DNA of 64,000 nt from Eubacterium sp. GTDB taxonomy: Bacteria; Bacillota; Clostridia; Peptostreptococcales; Anaerovoracaceae. Below the pieces are notes generated by a model. The model worked only from the letters and a program-made list of their open reading frames with translations, was not told where the DNA came from and did not search any database. Position 1 is the stretch's first letter. Each line of letters opens with the position of its first letter. The translations under genes were made by a program, and so were the position numbers. The stretch lies in contig JAFWHX010000015.1 of NCBI GenBank assembly GCA_017533915.1, forward strand, positions 124,001-188,000. Reading direction: 5' to 3'. Below are positions 7,166 through 16,080 of the stretch, piece after piece.

Positions 7166-9886
7166 CTACTTGACTACTATCTTCGCCGTTGCCGACGCAG
7201 AAGCCTTCTTATAGTACTTATTCCCGGCAGCACTCACTTTGATATTCACTGTATAGGTGCCTTTCTTAGTGCCTTTCTTTACAGTGATCTTTCCGTTCTT
7301 CTTATTCACTGTGACTGCGCTGCTGCCACTTACTTTCTTGTAAGTCTTCTTGCCTACAGCACCTTTGATCTTAAGTGCTTTCTTAACAGGGATCGTCTGT
7401 GCTTTCTTCTTGAGCTTCGCAGCAGATACCTTCGCCTTCTTACCTTTTACCTTAAGCTTCTGTTCGGCTTTGTAAGTATAAACATTGATCTCACCCTCTG
7501 CACCGATAGTATCGGACACTATGATCTTAGTCTTGCCGATGCCTGTAGCTTTTATAACACCAGTACTTGTAACAGTCATGATCTTCGGATCTTCTGATCT
7601 GAAGGAGAGGCCTGAGTAATCTGTGATAGGGTTGTTGTCTGCATCATATATCTCATCAAGCAAGCCTTCCTCGCCATACTCAAGCCCGTAGTCCGGTCCA
7701 TGATATCCGCCGTCATTAGAAACTTCAACGCGGACCGCCAGCGTGCCAACGCCAGGGAATGACACTTTGATGTATCCTGTCCCCGGTCTTACTGCACTGA
7801 CCATGCATATGGTAGGATTATCTTCTCTTACCTGAATAGTGAAGATACCCTGAGATCCTTCCATTTTTTCCCAGGTTATATCTGTGGTATCAGGCATTTC
7901 ACCTTTGGCTCCGCTGAGGTTGATCCTTATCGTATCTGAGCTGTCCTTGCCTTTTGGATCGAGCTCGACCGGATTCGTAGATGCACTCATATGTAAGCCA
8001 GAAGCCGGCTTGCTGTATGCTTTGATCGGGAAATTGTCATACGTGAAGATCATATAGAGCGGCCCGAACAGCTCGTAAAGAAATTCTTTATCTGCCATAT
8101 CGTACCAGTTGTCATTAAACATCAAGTATGATTCTTCAGGATTGACGATCCCCTTTACCCAGCATGGTTCTTCGTTCATTTTTGCCCATTCCTCGCCTTT
8201 TGCGATCTGGAGATTCATGCTGAACTGTTCCTTACCGCTGTCATCCGCTACGAATTCTGTCAAAACGACTGAGTATGACTGGCCTTTCTGGATCAGTACG
8301 GGCTGCGGGAGCTTGATCTTATGGAACCCGCCATATTCAAATTCTGCGTTTCCGCCAGCTACAGGAACACCATCATATGGGTTCTCAAATCCAGGAGAAA
8401 GAATCAGGACTTCATATTCTACCCTTGTCCCAGGCGCCGCTGTCTGGCAGGAGATCTGCTCAAGTGTCTGATTCTGATCAGCAGTGAAGACATTAGACAT
8501 GCTCATAGGCTCATCAGTCTCAGCTGTAGTTACCTCCTCTACAGGCATGTTGTCATACTGATCGATGTAGTATTCTTTCCCGACGTTGCTCTCCTCAAAT
8601 GCTACAGCTTCCGGAAGTGATAAAGTCTGATCATAATACGACAGCCAGAAATATCCTGTTCCCAGATCTGATTCAGCCTTAGCATCTTTATCATATGGTA
8701 TATTATCCTGTCCGACACGGATACCCCAGTTGCCGCGCCCTCTGTTCGGGAACTCTACCTCACCGGATCCCCAGCTGTTCTTGACGAGCCATGCACCGTC
8801 ATGAGGCGGCTGATGATCCTTAACAAAGTTCTCTTTCGGGTAGTTATCATCATATCCTACGATAGTAACCGCATGGTTGGCATAATTCATCTCATATGTA
8901 TAATGGGCCCAGTTTTTGCTTATATATTTGCCTTCTGTCTCCTGACCCGGCATAGACTGATCTGCCGTGAAACCTATCTCCACAGCACGCTTGTGGAGCA
9001 GCTGATCCTTGATAGCATCAGTCCCATCCGGATTATAAACATAATTTGTCTCAGCATCATGTGAATGATCTGAATCATCGGCTACTTTCTCTCCAGCCGG
9101 TGCAGGAAGCATATATGATTCCTGCATGACATATGACTGAGTATACCTGAGCTCTTCAGGGAATGACCAGTCATCATCATCACTGTAGCAGTAATCCATC
9201 CATACATTATCAACAAGGTACTTGCTTATCTCTTTATTGAGGCCATGATATTCATAGATATCGGCCGGAATCCCTGCAGGCGTTTTTGAAGGAAGCGCTC
9301 TGTCTTCAAGATTAGGGCCTGTCCCGGATGAGAACAATGTGGACGCATAGATCGGGAGGCCTCCGAAGTTGAACTTCTGTTCAACAGTCTTTGCGTATCT
9401 TTCATCAAAATACATACCCTCACCGTACTGTGAATCGTCTTTATCTGCGATAGGAAGCACATGGAAATTCACCAGATGCTTTTCTGAAAGATCAAGATTC
9501 GTCCAGTCATATCCATCATCTTCTGCGATCCCTGATCCGAGGATGCTTGACTCAGCAGCTGCTATAGCAGCAAAGCCCCAGCATGTTCCGAACGGGTTCT
9601 GGAATCTGACAGGTGTCACATAACGCTTGCCATCCACATTCCTAAGATCGAAGTATGCAGGAAAACTCTTATCGCTCTTCAGCCTGAGCCCTGACGCAGA
9701 CTTATCAGTTCTGAACGCGAACGCATCCTTCGTTCTGTCCTGTAGCTGCCTTGCGATCTTATCGATCCCGTCATCGTTCTTAACACCGTCGTCCGCCGCC
9801 GCAAAACTCACACCAGGCACAGCGAGCATGCTCATCATTACCGCAACTGACAGTAATAACGCCAAAAGTCTTCTACCAGATTTCAT
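7166..9886 (-). CDS. Secreted papain-family (C1) cysteine protease with lectin-like, Ig-like and Lys-rich domains
   Basis: The 906-residue preprotein has a signal peptide (about 1-30, ending SFAA). A C1 catalytic core follows, with Gln96 and Cys102 in RFQNPFGTCWGFAA, His338 in NHAVTIVGYDD and Asn370 in LVKNSWG. Next come a lectin-like beta domain (about 455-640) typical of clostridial C1 enzymes, one full and one partial BIG2-type Ig domain (about 650-815), and a very lysine-rich beta C-terminus (about 816-906) that may bind anionic wall polymers. It probably cleaves host or dietary protein outside the cell. A good ribosome site (GAAGGGAGAAAGG) precedes the ATG. It sits between aroE-aroK and aroQ without an obvious functional link. 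Confidence 0.9.
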   Translation of the reverse strand: MKSGRRLLALLLSVAVMMSMLAVPGVSFAAADDGVKNDDGIDKIARQLQDRTKDAFAFRTDKSASGLRLKSDKSFPAYFDLRNVDGKRYVTPVRFQNPFGTCWGFAAIAAAESSILGSGIAEDDGYDWTNLDLSEKHLVNFHVLPIADKDDSQYGEGMYFDERYAKTVEQKFNFGGLPIYASTLFSSGTGPNLEDRALPSKTPAGIPADIYEYHGLNKEISKYLVDNVWMDYCYSDDDDWSFPEELRYTQSYVMQESYMLPAPAGEKVADDSDHSHDAETNYVYNPDGTDAIKDQLLHKRAVEIGFTADQSMPGQETEGKYISKNWAHYTYEMNYANHAVTIVGYDDNYPKENFVKDHQPPHDGAWLVKNSWGSGEVEFPNRGRGNWGIRVGQDNIPYDKDAKAESDLGTGYFWLSYYDQTLSLPEAVAFEESNVGKEYYIDQYDNMPVEEVTTAETDEPMSMSNVFTADQNQTLEQISCQTAAPGTRVEYEVLILSPGFENPYDGVPVAGGNAEFEYGGFHKIKLPQPVLIQKGQSYSVVLTEFVADDSGKEQFSMNLQIAKGEEWAKMNEEPCWVKGIVNPEESYLMFNDNWYDMADKEFLYELFGPLYMIFTYDNFPIKAYSKPASGLHMSASTNPVELDPKGKDSSDTIRINLSGAKGEMPDTTDITWEKMEGSQGIFTIQVREDNPTICMVSAVRPGTGYIKVSFPGVGTLAVRVEVSNDGGYHGPDYGLEYGEEGLLDEIYDADNNPITDYSGLSFRSEDPKIMTVTSTGVIKATGIGKTKIIVSDTIGAEGEINVYTYKAEQKLKVKGKKAKVSAAKLKKKAQTIPVKKALKIKGAVGKKTYKKVSGSSAVTVNKKNGKITVKKGTKKGTYTVNIKVSAAGNKYYKKASASATAKIVVK

Positions 9887-9983
9887 ACCTTTCTCCCTTC
9901 AATACCAATAATTATCTTATATGATATATTAATCAGCTTATGCATTCAGCCCTGATCTGGCCTACATTCAAAAATGACTCCGT

Positions 9984-11174
9984 TCACAGGTCTTCGTTAT
10001 TATCTATATAATAGTCGCTCCAGCGCTTATATTCATCTTTCCTTTCCTGATAGAGCTGTTCAACTCCGGTGCTCGTCGAAAGCGGGCGTCCATCTGTTTC
10101 CAGCTTGTCCAGATCTCTTTTGATCCAGATGACTACGCCGTTCTGCTTGACTATGTTATAGTTGGCTTTGGTTTTGATGACTCCGCCGCCTGTCGCTATG
10201 ACGCAGCCGGAATCCTTGCATGCCAGCTTCAGCATCTCAGTCTCAACTTTGCGGAAATATGCCTCGCCTTTCTGCTGGAAGATCTCCTCGATAGGAACTC
10301 CTTCATGCTGGATTATCATGTCGTCTATATCGATAAAACGCTTTCCCTGCTTCTCAGCCATTTTGCGGCCGAGGAACGTCTTTCCCGCTCCAGGCATTCC
10401 GATGAGCACATTGTTCAGGACTTTCCTCTGAAGCTCGTCAGTGATCGTCTCGATCTCATCATCGTCGATGTAATTGCCCGTGAAGATCTCACTGGCCTTT
10501 TTTGCCTGTGCAACGAGCATCTCCAGTCCGCCGGCACACGGTATGCCGTTTTCCATGCAGTCAAGTATGAGCTTTGTCCTGTACGGATTGTATATAACGT
10601 CGATCACTCCGCGGATATCGGTGAATTTAGTGATATCCACCAGGCAGCTCCCGTTGTCAGGATACATACCGACAGGAGTCGCGTTTATCAGGATCTGTGC
10701 GTCATAATGCTTTGATATATTATCGTAATTGTCCTCGCCTTTTCTCGAGATGACGACTACCTTGCGGGCATGAAGATCAGAAAGCACCGCCTGTATGGTG
10801 ACTGACACTCCGCCGTCGCCGAGCACTACGCATTTCATGTCTTCAACATCGATGTCGTTATGCTCGAGCTGATACTTGAAGCCGAAATAGTCGGTGTTAT
10901 ATCCGGCCAGCTTTCCGTCTTCAGTCCTGACTACAGTGTTCACGGCGCCGATCTTCCTGGCCTCTTCAGATACCTCGTCGCACAGCTTCATTACTGTCTT
11001 TTTATATGGTATTGTAACGTTGAATCCGTCATAATCCGTTGACAGCAGGAGGTTGGCAAGATCGTCAGCCTTTGTCTCACAGAGCTCATAATCATAATCG
11101 CCGAACCACCTGTGGATCATCGGCGAATAGCTGTATGACAGCCGGGCGCCGATAAGCCCGAATTTCTTTCCCAT
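9984..11174 (-). CDS. aroE-aroK: Fused shikimate dehydrogenase-shikimate kinase (AroE-AroK)
   Basis: This single protein of about 396 residues joins two pathway steps. Residues about 1-240 are AroE (NADPH-dependent dehydroshikimate reduction), with SYSYSPMIH, the catalytic-lysine motif NVTIPYKKTVM, AVNTVV and NTDYFGF. Residues about 245-396 are shikimate kinase, with P-loop GMPGAGKT, IDIDDMI, the shikimate-binding GGGVIK and a DGRPLS lid. The nucleotide loop of AroE reads LGDGGVSVT instead of the usual GAGGAxRA, so cofactor contacts may differ. I chose the ATG at 11174 because the family begins near MGKKFGLIG; an ATG 24 bp upstream has no ribosome site. Confidence 0.9.
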   Translation of the reverse strand: MGKKFGLIGARLSYSYSPMIHRWFGDYDYELCETKADDLANLLLSTDYDGFNVTIPYKKTVMKLCDEVSEEARKIGAVNTVVRTEDGKLAGYNTDYFGFKYQLEHNDIDVEDMKCVVLGDGGVSVTIQAVLSDLHARKVVVISRKGEDNYDNISKHYDAQILINATPVGMYPDNGSCLVDITKFTDIRGVIDVIYNPYRTKLILDCMENGIPCAGGLEMLVAQAKKASEIFTGNYIDDDEIETITDELQRKVLNNVLIGMPGAGKTFLGRKMAEKQGKRFIDIDDMIIQHEGVPIEEIFQQKGEAYFRKVETEMLKLACKDSGCVIATGGGVIKTKANYNIVKQNGVVIWIKRDLDKLETDGRPLSTSTGVEQLYQERKDEYKRWSDYYIDNNEDL

Positions 11175-11253
11175 ATTTAAAACACCAGCTTTCAGCATCT
11201 ATGATCAGATAAAATGATCATCATCACAGCCGAAAACAGCTCGCTTCTTATGC

Positions 11254-11559
11254 TCAGCGAGCCTCTTCATGCTGCTTATCTATTATTTTCTGCTGGAGCT
11301 CTCTGGAAAGCTCCATGATCTTATTATACAGCATCACGCAGGAATCTTCCATATCATCAGGCGCTAACTTTCTGATCTCTTCAAGTTTTTCCTGCTCGCG
11401 CAACGCATCCAGGACCGGAAGTCCGTTCCTGATCTTATATTCCGCGATGTCTGCACTTATCCTCATCCTTGTCGCAAAAGCTGTGATGAGCATCTGATCC
11501 GCCTTATCGATCCGGCTCCTGAGCTCCTGCAGGCTGACCTCTCTATCACTGTTCTCCAT
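11254..11559 (-). CDS. Chorismate mutase, AroQ-type monofunctional
   Basis: This 101-residue all-helical enzyme converts chorismate to prephenate. The helix 1 pattern LRSRIDKADQMLITAFATRM (about 12-31), then ISADIAEYKIRNGLPVLDALRE with the conserved Lys and Arg contacts, fits the AroQ alpha subclass. The start at 11559 is chosen because the frame upstream of it overlaps aroC and is unlike the family. It lies 11 bp after aroC. It is followed by aroE-aroK, and with tyrA in the same operon feeds tyrosine synthesis. Confidence 0.88.
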   Translation of the reverse strand: MENSDREVSLQELRSRIDKADQMLITAFATRMRISADIAEYKIRNGLPVLDALREQEKLEEIRKLAPDDMEDSCVMLYNKIMELSRELQQKIIDKQHEEAR

Positions 11560-11570
11560 GATCTTCTCCT

Positions 11571-12617
11571 CTATTCCTGAAGCAGATCGTATACGGCGAT
11601 CGCTGCTGCAGCTTCCACTACCGGAACAGCCCTCACTACCACGCATGGATCGTGACGCCCCTTTATTACGAGTTCTGTTTCCTCCCCGGTCTCATAGTTA
11701 ACGGATCTCTGAGGCTTTGCTATTGAAGGCGTCGGCTTGAAAGCTGCTCTGAAAGTGACCGGCATGCCGCTGGTAAGGCCGCCGAGTATACCTCCGTGGT
11801 TATTGCTTTCTGTCACTATCCTCCCATCTTCACCGGATGTCACGAATGAATCGTTGTTTTCGCTTCCCTTTATTCTGGCTGCATCAAAACCTCTTCCGAA
11901 TTCTATGCCTTTGACCGCCGGTATAGCGAACAAAGCCTGTGAGATGACGTTCTCCACGCCGCCGAACATCGGCTCGCCGATGCCTGCCTCAAGGCCTTTG
12001 ATCTCACATGATACGACTCCGCCGACTGAATCTCCTTCAGCTGCCGCCTTGTCGATCTCCGCCATGGCAAGCTGGTATGAAGCTTCATCTTTGATCTCCA
12101 CTCCGTGTATCTCGGCGATCTTGGCTTCCACAGTTATGCCGCGGCGCTTCAATATCTGCAGAATGATGCCGCCGGCTATGCATATCGGCGCAGTCAGCCT
12201 GCCCGAGAAGTGGCCGCCGCCGCGGAAGTCCTCGTTTCCTCCATATTTCACATGCGCGGGGTAATCTGCGTGGCCTGGCCGCGGAACACATTTCATCAGA
12301 TCATAATCCTGAGACCGAGTGTCTCTGTTCCGTATTACCGCAGTTATCGGAGTCCCCTCAGTTACGCCGAAACGTCCTGAGGACGCATCACCATCTGCCC
12401 CGATCATGATCCCTGAGAGAAATTCCGGCACATCATCCTCACGCCTCGCTGTCGTGCGGCTGCTGCGCCCCGGAGCGCGCCTGTCCATGAATTTCTGGAG
12501 CTCATCAAGATCTATACATTCTCCTGCCGGTATGCCGTCGAGCGTCATCCCGACCGCCGCCGAATGTGATTCGCCGAAAACTGACAGTCTGATATTGTTT
12601 CCAAATGTCGATGACAT
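11571..12617 (-). CDS. aroC: Chorismate synthase
   Basis: AroC makes chorismate from EPSP using reduced FMN. The 348-residue product shows FGESHSAAVGMTLDGIPAG (about 12-30), RRAPGRSSRTTARREDDVPEF (about 45-65) and the RPGHADY and GGNEDFRGGGHFSGRLTAP signatures. The start at 12617 is supported by GGGAGG about 5 bases upstream; an in-frame ATG at 12635 has no such site. It lies 28 bp after aroA. Confidence 0.97.
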   Translation of the reverse strand: MSSTFGNNIRLSVFGESHSAAVGMTLDGIPAGECIDLDELQKFMDRRAPGRSSRTTARREDDVPEFLSGIMIGADGDASSGRFGVTEGTPITAVIRNRDTRSQDYDLMKCVPRPGHADYPAHVKYGGNEDFRGGGHFSGRLTAPICIAGGIILQILKRRGITVEAKIAEIHGVEIKDEASYQLAMAEIDKAAAEGDSVGGVVSCEIKGLEAGIGEPMFGGVENVISQALFAIPAVKGIEFGRGFDAARIKGSENNDSFVTSGEDGRIVTESNNHGGILGGLTSGMPVTFRAAFKPTPSIAKPQRSVNYETGEETELVIKGRHDPCVVVRAVPVVEAAAAIAVYDLLQE

Positions 12618-12645
12618 AAAACCTCCCGGACACATCTGTCCCTTA

Positions 12646-13872
12646 TTATGAAAGAATTATATTGCCGGACAGGCCCGCCTGCTCCAGCTCTTTGAAGAAT
12701 GTCGGATATGATTTGCTGACCGCGCCGCTTCCTTCGATCTTCACTTTGTCACTTGTTATCAGCGAAAGTACCGCTGCCATCATGACTATTCTGTGGTCGC
12801 CCGAAGTCTCGGCGGCACCGCCCTGAGGACTGCCGCCTCCTTCTATTATTATCTCGTCTTCACGCTCAAGTGCTTTGACGCCTACATCGTTAAGACAGGC
12901 TGTTATCGATTTTATCCGGTCACTTTCCTTAAGTCTGAGCCTACCCGCATTTATCAGCTTTGTTTCTCCTGACGATGCTGCCCCGGCACATGCGATCGCT
13001 GGCGCCAGGTCTGGTATCCCGGAAACATCTACGACCGCCCCTGTGAGATCTGATGGATATGCTGTAACAGAAGTCCCATCATCTTCACGGCATTCTTTTA
13101 TTTCTGCACCGAATGTTCTCAGTACATCAATGATCTTTCTGTCTCCCTGCACTGAATCCAGGTTCAGGCCGGTCACTCTGACCGGTATTTCCCCGATAGC
13201 GCCTGCTGTCAGCCAGAATGCAGCCTGAGACCAGTCGCCCTCGACTGTATAATGTTTATCACGGTGATATTTCTGACGCCCCCTGATCAGGAAGCCACCA
13301 TGTCCATCACCAGATGAATTCTCTATCCGGATCCAGTATTCTTTCAGTACGTCAATAGTGATATCAACATATGCAGACGACTGAAGCTCCGATGTCAGTA
13401 AGATCCTGCTGTCTCCGTCAAGGTACGGGAGTGAAAGAAGGAGCCCTGTGATGAACTGAGATGAGATCGATCCCGGAAGCCTGTATTCGCCAGGCATGAG
13501 CTTGCCTGATGTCTTTATGATGCCGTCAGAAAGGTGCTCTATCTTCATACCGTGAGAAACAAGCTCTTCCTCGAACGGCCCCATAGGTCTATCTGAGAGC
13601 CTTCCTCGTGTTCTGATCGATACTGACTTTCCAAGCACTCCTGAAAGCGGAAGAATAAATCTAAGCGTGGAGCCGCTCTCACGGGCGTCGATCACTGCAG
13701 ACGTGCATCCAAGCCCGCTAAGGCAGCTCCTTGTCGCCATGATATCCTCTGAATCCAGGTCACAGGCAACACCTTCGCCGTTTCCTCCTGCAAGAAAATC
13801 GCAGATATATGCTCTGTGCGCATATGACTTGGACGGGATGATCCTTATTGTTTTTTCCGTTTCTCTATCCAA
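12646..13872 (-). CDS. aroA: EPSP synthase (3-phosphoshikimate 1-carboxyvinyltransferase)
   Basis: AroA joins phosphoenolpyruvate to shikimate-3-phosphate. The 408-residue protein has PSKSYAHRAYI (about 13-23), the ESGSTLRFILPL region, LPGSISSQFITGLLLSLP, EGDWSQAAFW, RLRLKESDRIKSI and SGDHRIVMMAAV. It is slightly shorter than average (about 425) but complete. It lies between tyrA and aroC in the same direction. Confidence 0.96.
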   Translation of the reverse strand: MDRETEKTIRIIPSKSYAHRAYICDFLAGGNGEGVACDLDSEDIMATRSCLSGLGCTSAVIDARESGSTLRFILPLSGVLGKSVSIRTRGRLSDRPMGPFEEELVSHGMKIEHLSDGIIKTSGKLMPGEYRLPGSISSQFITGLLLSLPYLDGDSRILLTSELQSSAYVDITIDVLKEYWIRIENSSGDGHGGFLIRGRQKYHRDKHYTVEGDWSQAAFWLTAGAIGEIPVRVTGLNLDSVQGDRKIIDVLRTFGAEIKECREDDGTSVTAYPSDLTGAVVDVSGIPDLAPAIACAGAASSGETKLINAGRLRLKESDRIKSITACLNDVGVKALEREDEIIIEGGGSPQGGAAETSGDHRIVMMAAVLSLITSDKVKIEGSGAVSKSYPTFFKELEQAGLSGNIILS

Positions 13873-13941
13873 TATATGTTCCTTTTAAATTGTACCTGCG
13901 CAGGTAATGCTCTCACGCCTGCCGGATCGCCGCGAGCATGC

Positions 13942-14802
13942 TCATATCTCCATAGTGAGCACCGGATCTTTCAGATCAGCAGCCCTCTTGCTCTTTGTAC
14001 CCGACCTGAAGAGATCTTTAAGCCCTTCTTCATCGTCGTTCTCGATCGCTGTCCTGTAACGTCCGAGCTCATTGATGTAATTTGTCAGCTCATTCAGCAG
14101 ATAGGCTTTGTTCTCAAAGATGAGCTCAGCCCACATGTTCTCGTTAAGATCGGCTACTCTTGTAAAGTCTCTGAAACTTCCTCCGACCGGAAATCCGCTC
14201 GGATATCTCGATTCCTCTTTGACGAAAGCGTTAGCTGCGATATGTGTCATCTGTGAAGTGAACGCTATCATGTCATCGTGCTGATCAGCCGTCATGAAAG
14301 AGAGCTTGCCGAACCCTGCAGGCTTGAGCAGTTCTTTCAGCCGCTCAAGCAGTCCTATGTCGTCACGCCGTTCTGTCACGAGGACCATCGTCGCGCCGTC
14401 AAAGAGATCTTCCATACTGTTCTTGAAGCCCCCGTACTGGCGCCCTGCCATCGGATGCCCGCCTATGAACATGAATCCGTGTTCAGCCGCGAGTGCGAAC
14501 CCGGCTTCACAGATCCTCTTCTTTATTCCACAGCAGTCCATTACGATCTGCCCTTCGGCAAGATCGTCCGCATGATCTTTGAGCCATTCGACTGACGCAT
14601 CTATCGTAAGGCATATGAATACCGCATCGCATTCCTTTATATTCTCATCTGTGAGCTCACCGTCGATCGCACCTGACATCTCCGCAAAGCCGAGCGTCGT
14701 TCTGTTCCTGTTATATCCAAGTACCATCGCACCTGAACGTTTATATGCTTTCGCAAGCGACCCGCCGATAAGCCCGAGCCCTACTATTCCTATCTTCATC
14801 AT
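13942..14802 (-). CDS. tyrA: Prephenate dehydrogenase
   Basis: TyrA oxidatively decarboxylates prephenate to 4-hydroxyphenylpyruvate for tyrosine. The 286-residue product begins with the Rossmann fold GIVGLGLIGGSLAKAYKRSG (about 5-24) and contains the substrate motif GGHPMAGRQYGGF (about 118-130). No C-terminal ACT domain is present, so feedback control by tyrosine, if any, must come from elsewhere. Two adjacent ATG codons (14802, 14799) follow GAGGAAAT; the second has the better spacing. Confidence 0.95.
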   Translation of the reverse strand: MMKIGIVGLGLIGGSLAKAYKRSGAMVLGYNRNRTTLGFAEMSGAIDGELTDENIKECDAVFICLTIDASVEWLKDHADDLAEGQIVMDCCGIKKRICEAGFALAAEHGFMFIGGHPMAGRQYGGFKNSMEDLFDGATMVLVTERRDDIGLLERLKELLKPAGFGKLSFMTADQHDDMIAFTSQMTHIAANAFVKEESRYPSGFPVGGSFRDFTRVADLNENMWAELIFENKAYLLNELTNYINELGRYRTAIENDDEEGLKDLFRSGTKSKRAADLKDPVLTMEI

Positions 14803-14860
14803 ATTTCCTCTGTGACACGGCCAGCCGCACTGACCAGACCGCTCACCTTACATCATGTCT

Positions 14861-15874
14861 TTATCTCATTGCTTCTCTGATACGGCTGACCTTGCTGATC
14901 AGATCGCCAAGCTGATCTGCCAGAAGCGGCTGAGTACCGTCTGATACCGCATGCTCCGGATCGTTGTGAGCCTCGATCAGGAGACCGTCCGCTCCCGCTG
15001 CAGCCGCCGCAAGCGACATGGACAGAACGAGGTCAGCATAACCGACTGCCTGATTAGGCGCAACGATGACCGGAAGATGCGTCCTCTGGTGAAGTGCAGG
15101 AACCGCTGAAAGATCAAGCGTGCTGTGCGTATACTGCTCGAAAGTCCTTATGCCACATTCGCAGAGGATCACGTCCGTGTTTCCACCAGCCATTATATAC
15201 TCCGCGCTCATCAGCAGCTCTTCCAGCGTATTGGCAAGTCCACGCTTGAGAAGCACCGGTTTCCTCAGCCGTCCGAGTTCCTTCAGCATCTCGTAGTTCT
15301 GCATGTTCCTGGCCCCGACCTGTATGACGTCCACATCATCAAAATCTTTAAGGTATTCTAGACCGAGCAGTTCCGATACTACCGGAAGTCCTGTTTTTTT
15401 CTTCGCCTCTGAAAGGTACCCGAGTCCTTCTTCTCTCGTTCCCTGATCCGCGTATGGAGATCTCCTCGGCTTGAATGCGCCGCCGCATAAAAGCGACGCT
15501 CCCGCTGCTTTTACGCTTTCTGCGATCACGTTGATCTGTTCCCTGGATTCGACCAGCGGCGGCCCGGCGATCACAGCAAAGTTCCCCCCGCCGATCTTAA
15601 CCACCCCTGATCCGCTTCTGATCTCTATCACAGTGTCTTTGGGATGAAATTTCCTGTTTGCGTTTTTATATGGCTCAGAGATCGGCGTTACACGGTCGAC
15701 TATATCAAGCATCTCTATCATGTCTTTATCGACAGACGCCACGTCGCCGACCAGGCCGAGTACAGTCTTGTACTCACCGTCTGATTCATTGACCTTCAGT
15801 CCCTGTCCTTCGAACCACTTTATCAGCTGCTTTTTCTGGTCCTGTGTCGTATTTTCCTTCAGTACGATGATCAT
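14861..15874 (-). CDS. aroF: DAHP synthase (AroF, type Ib) homologue with altered active site
   Basis: By family this is the first shikimate enzyme, condensing PEP and erythrose-4-phosphate. The 337-residue product has the N-terminal ferredoxin-like regulatory domain (about 1-70) and the (beta/alpha)8 barrel (about 85-335). Several near-invariant residues differ. The metal-ligand cysteine of GPCSVE is Pro106 (GPPLVE), and the metal-ligand histidine of DPSHATG is Gln275 (APNQAVG). The arginine of CERGIRTF is Cys240, and the arginine of LLRGGAFKPR is Cys130. Glu301 and Asp312, the other two expected metal ligands, and Lys135 and Lys210 remain. The gene is intact, first in the operon, with a GGAGGG ribosome site. 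It may be a divergent, metal-altered or non-catalytic form. Confidence 0.85.
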   Translation of the reverse strand: MIIVLKENTTQDQKKQLIKWFEGQGLKVNESDGEYKTVLGLVGDVASVDKDMIEMLDIVDRVTPISEPYKNANRKFHPKDTVIEIRSGSGVVKIGGGNFAVIAGPPLVESREQINVIAESVKAAGASLLCGGAFKPRRSPYADQGTREEGLGYLSEAKKKTGLPVVSELLGLEYLKDFDDVDVIQVGARNMQNYEMLKELGRLRKPVLLKRGLANTLEELLMSAEYIMAGGNTDVILCECGIRTFEQYTHSTLDLSAVPALHQRTHLPVIVAPNQAVGYADLVLSMSLAAAAAGADGLLIEAHNDPEHAVSDGTQPLLADQLGDLISKVSRIREAMR

Positions 15875-15900
15875 TTTATCCCTCCGGCTGTATTTCAGCG

Positions 15901-15926
15901 AAAACCCCGCAGCATCTGCTGCAGGG
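15901..15926 (-). terminator. Attenuator-like hairpin in the aroF leader
   Basis: On the minus strand a 9-bp GC-rich stem (15926-15918 with 15913-15905, one G-U pair, 4-base loop) is followed by TTTT. It lies between the predicted operon promoter and the aroF ribosome site, so only transcripts entering the aro operon would meet it. Because the upstream gene is divergent, it cannot serve as an end-of-gene terminator. CAGC/GCTG segments on either side could form a competing pairing. No leader peptide rich in aromatic codons was found. Confidence 0.65.
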
Positions 15927-15959
15927 CTGCTGTCACAATCCTGACTATGTACTGTTTAT

Positions 15960-15988
15960 ATTATAATGTCATATACGTAAAAACACAA
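15960..15988 (-). promoter_or_regulatory. Promoter of the aro operon
   Basis: TATAAT (15965-15960, minus strand) and TTGTGT (15988-15983) are 17 bp apart, predicting a start near 15953 and a leader of about 80 bases containing the attenuator-like hairpin. Confidence 0.65.
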
Positions 15989-15998
15989 TGATACTTTG

Positions 15999-16020
15999 AC
16001 AATTTAGCGCGGTAAATTGT
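15999..16020. promoter_or_regulatory. Perfect palindrome between divergent aro and acyl-CoA synthetase promoters
   Basis: ACAATTTA-GCGCGG-TAAATTGT is an 8-bp perfect inverted repeat with a 6-bp spacer. It lies just upstream of the aro -35 and ahead of a weak plus-strand promoter (TTGCTT 16022-16027, TATGAT 16044-16049). The form is that of a dimeric repressor operator. The regulator is not encoded next to it. Confidence 0.6.
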
Positions 16021-16080
16021 TTTGCTTCCTTTATGGCCGGTTTTATGATAAAATACAAAAGAATAAGGAGATCTATAATT

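Noticed and set aside
15901-15988. T-box or amino-acid leader peptide control of the aro operon
   Set aside because: The leader is only about 80 bases; no T-box TGG-type sequence, specifier loop or aromatic-rich short frame was found.
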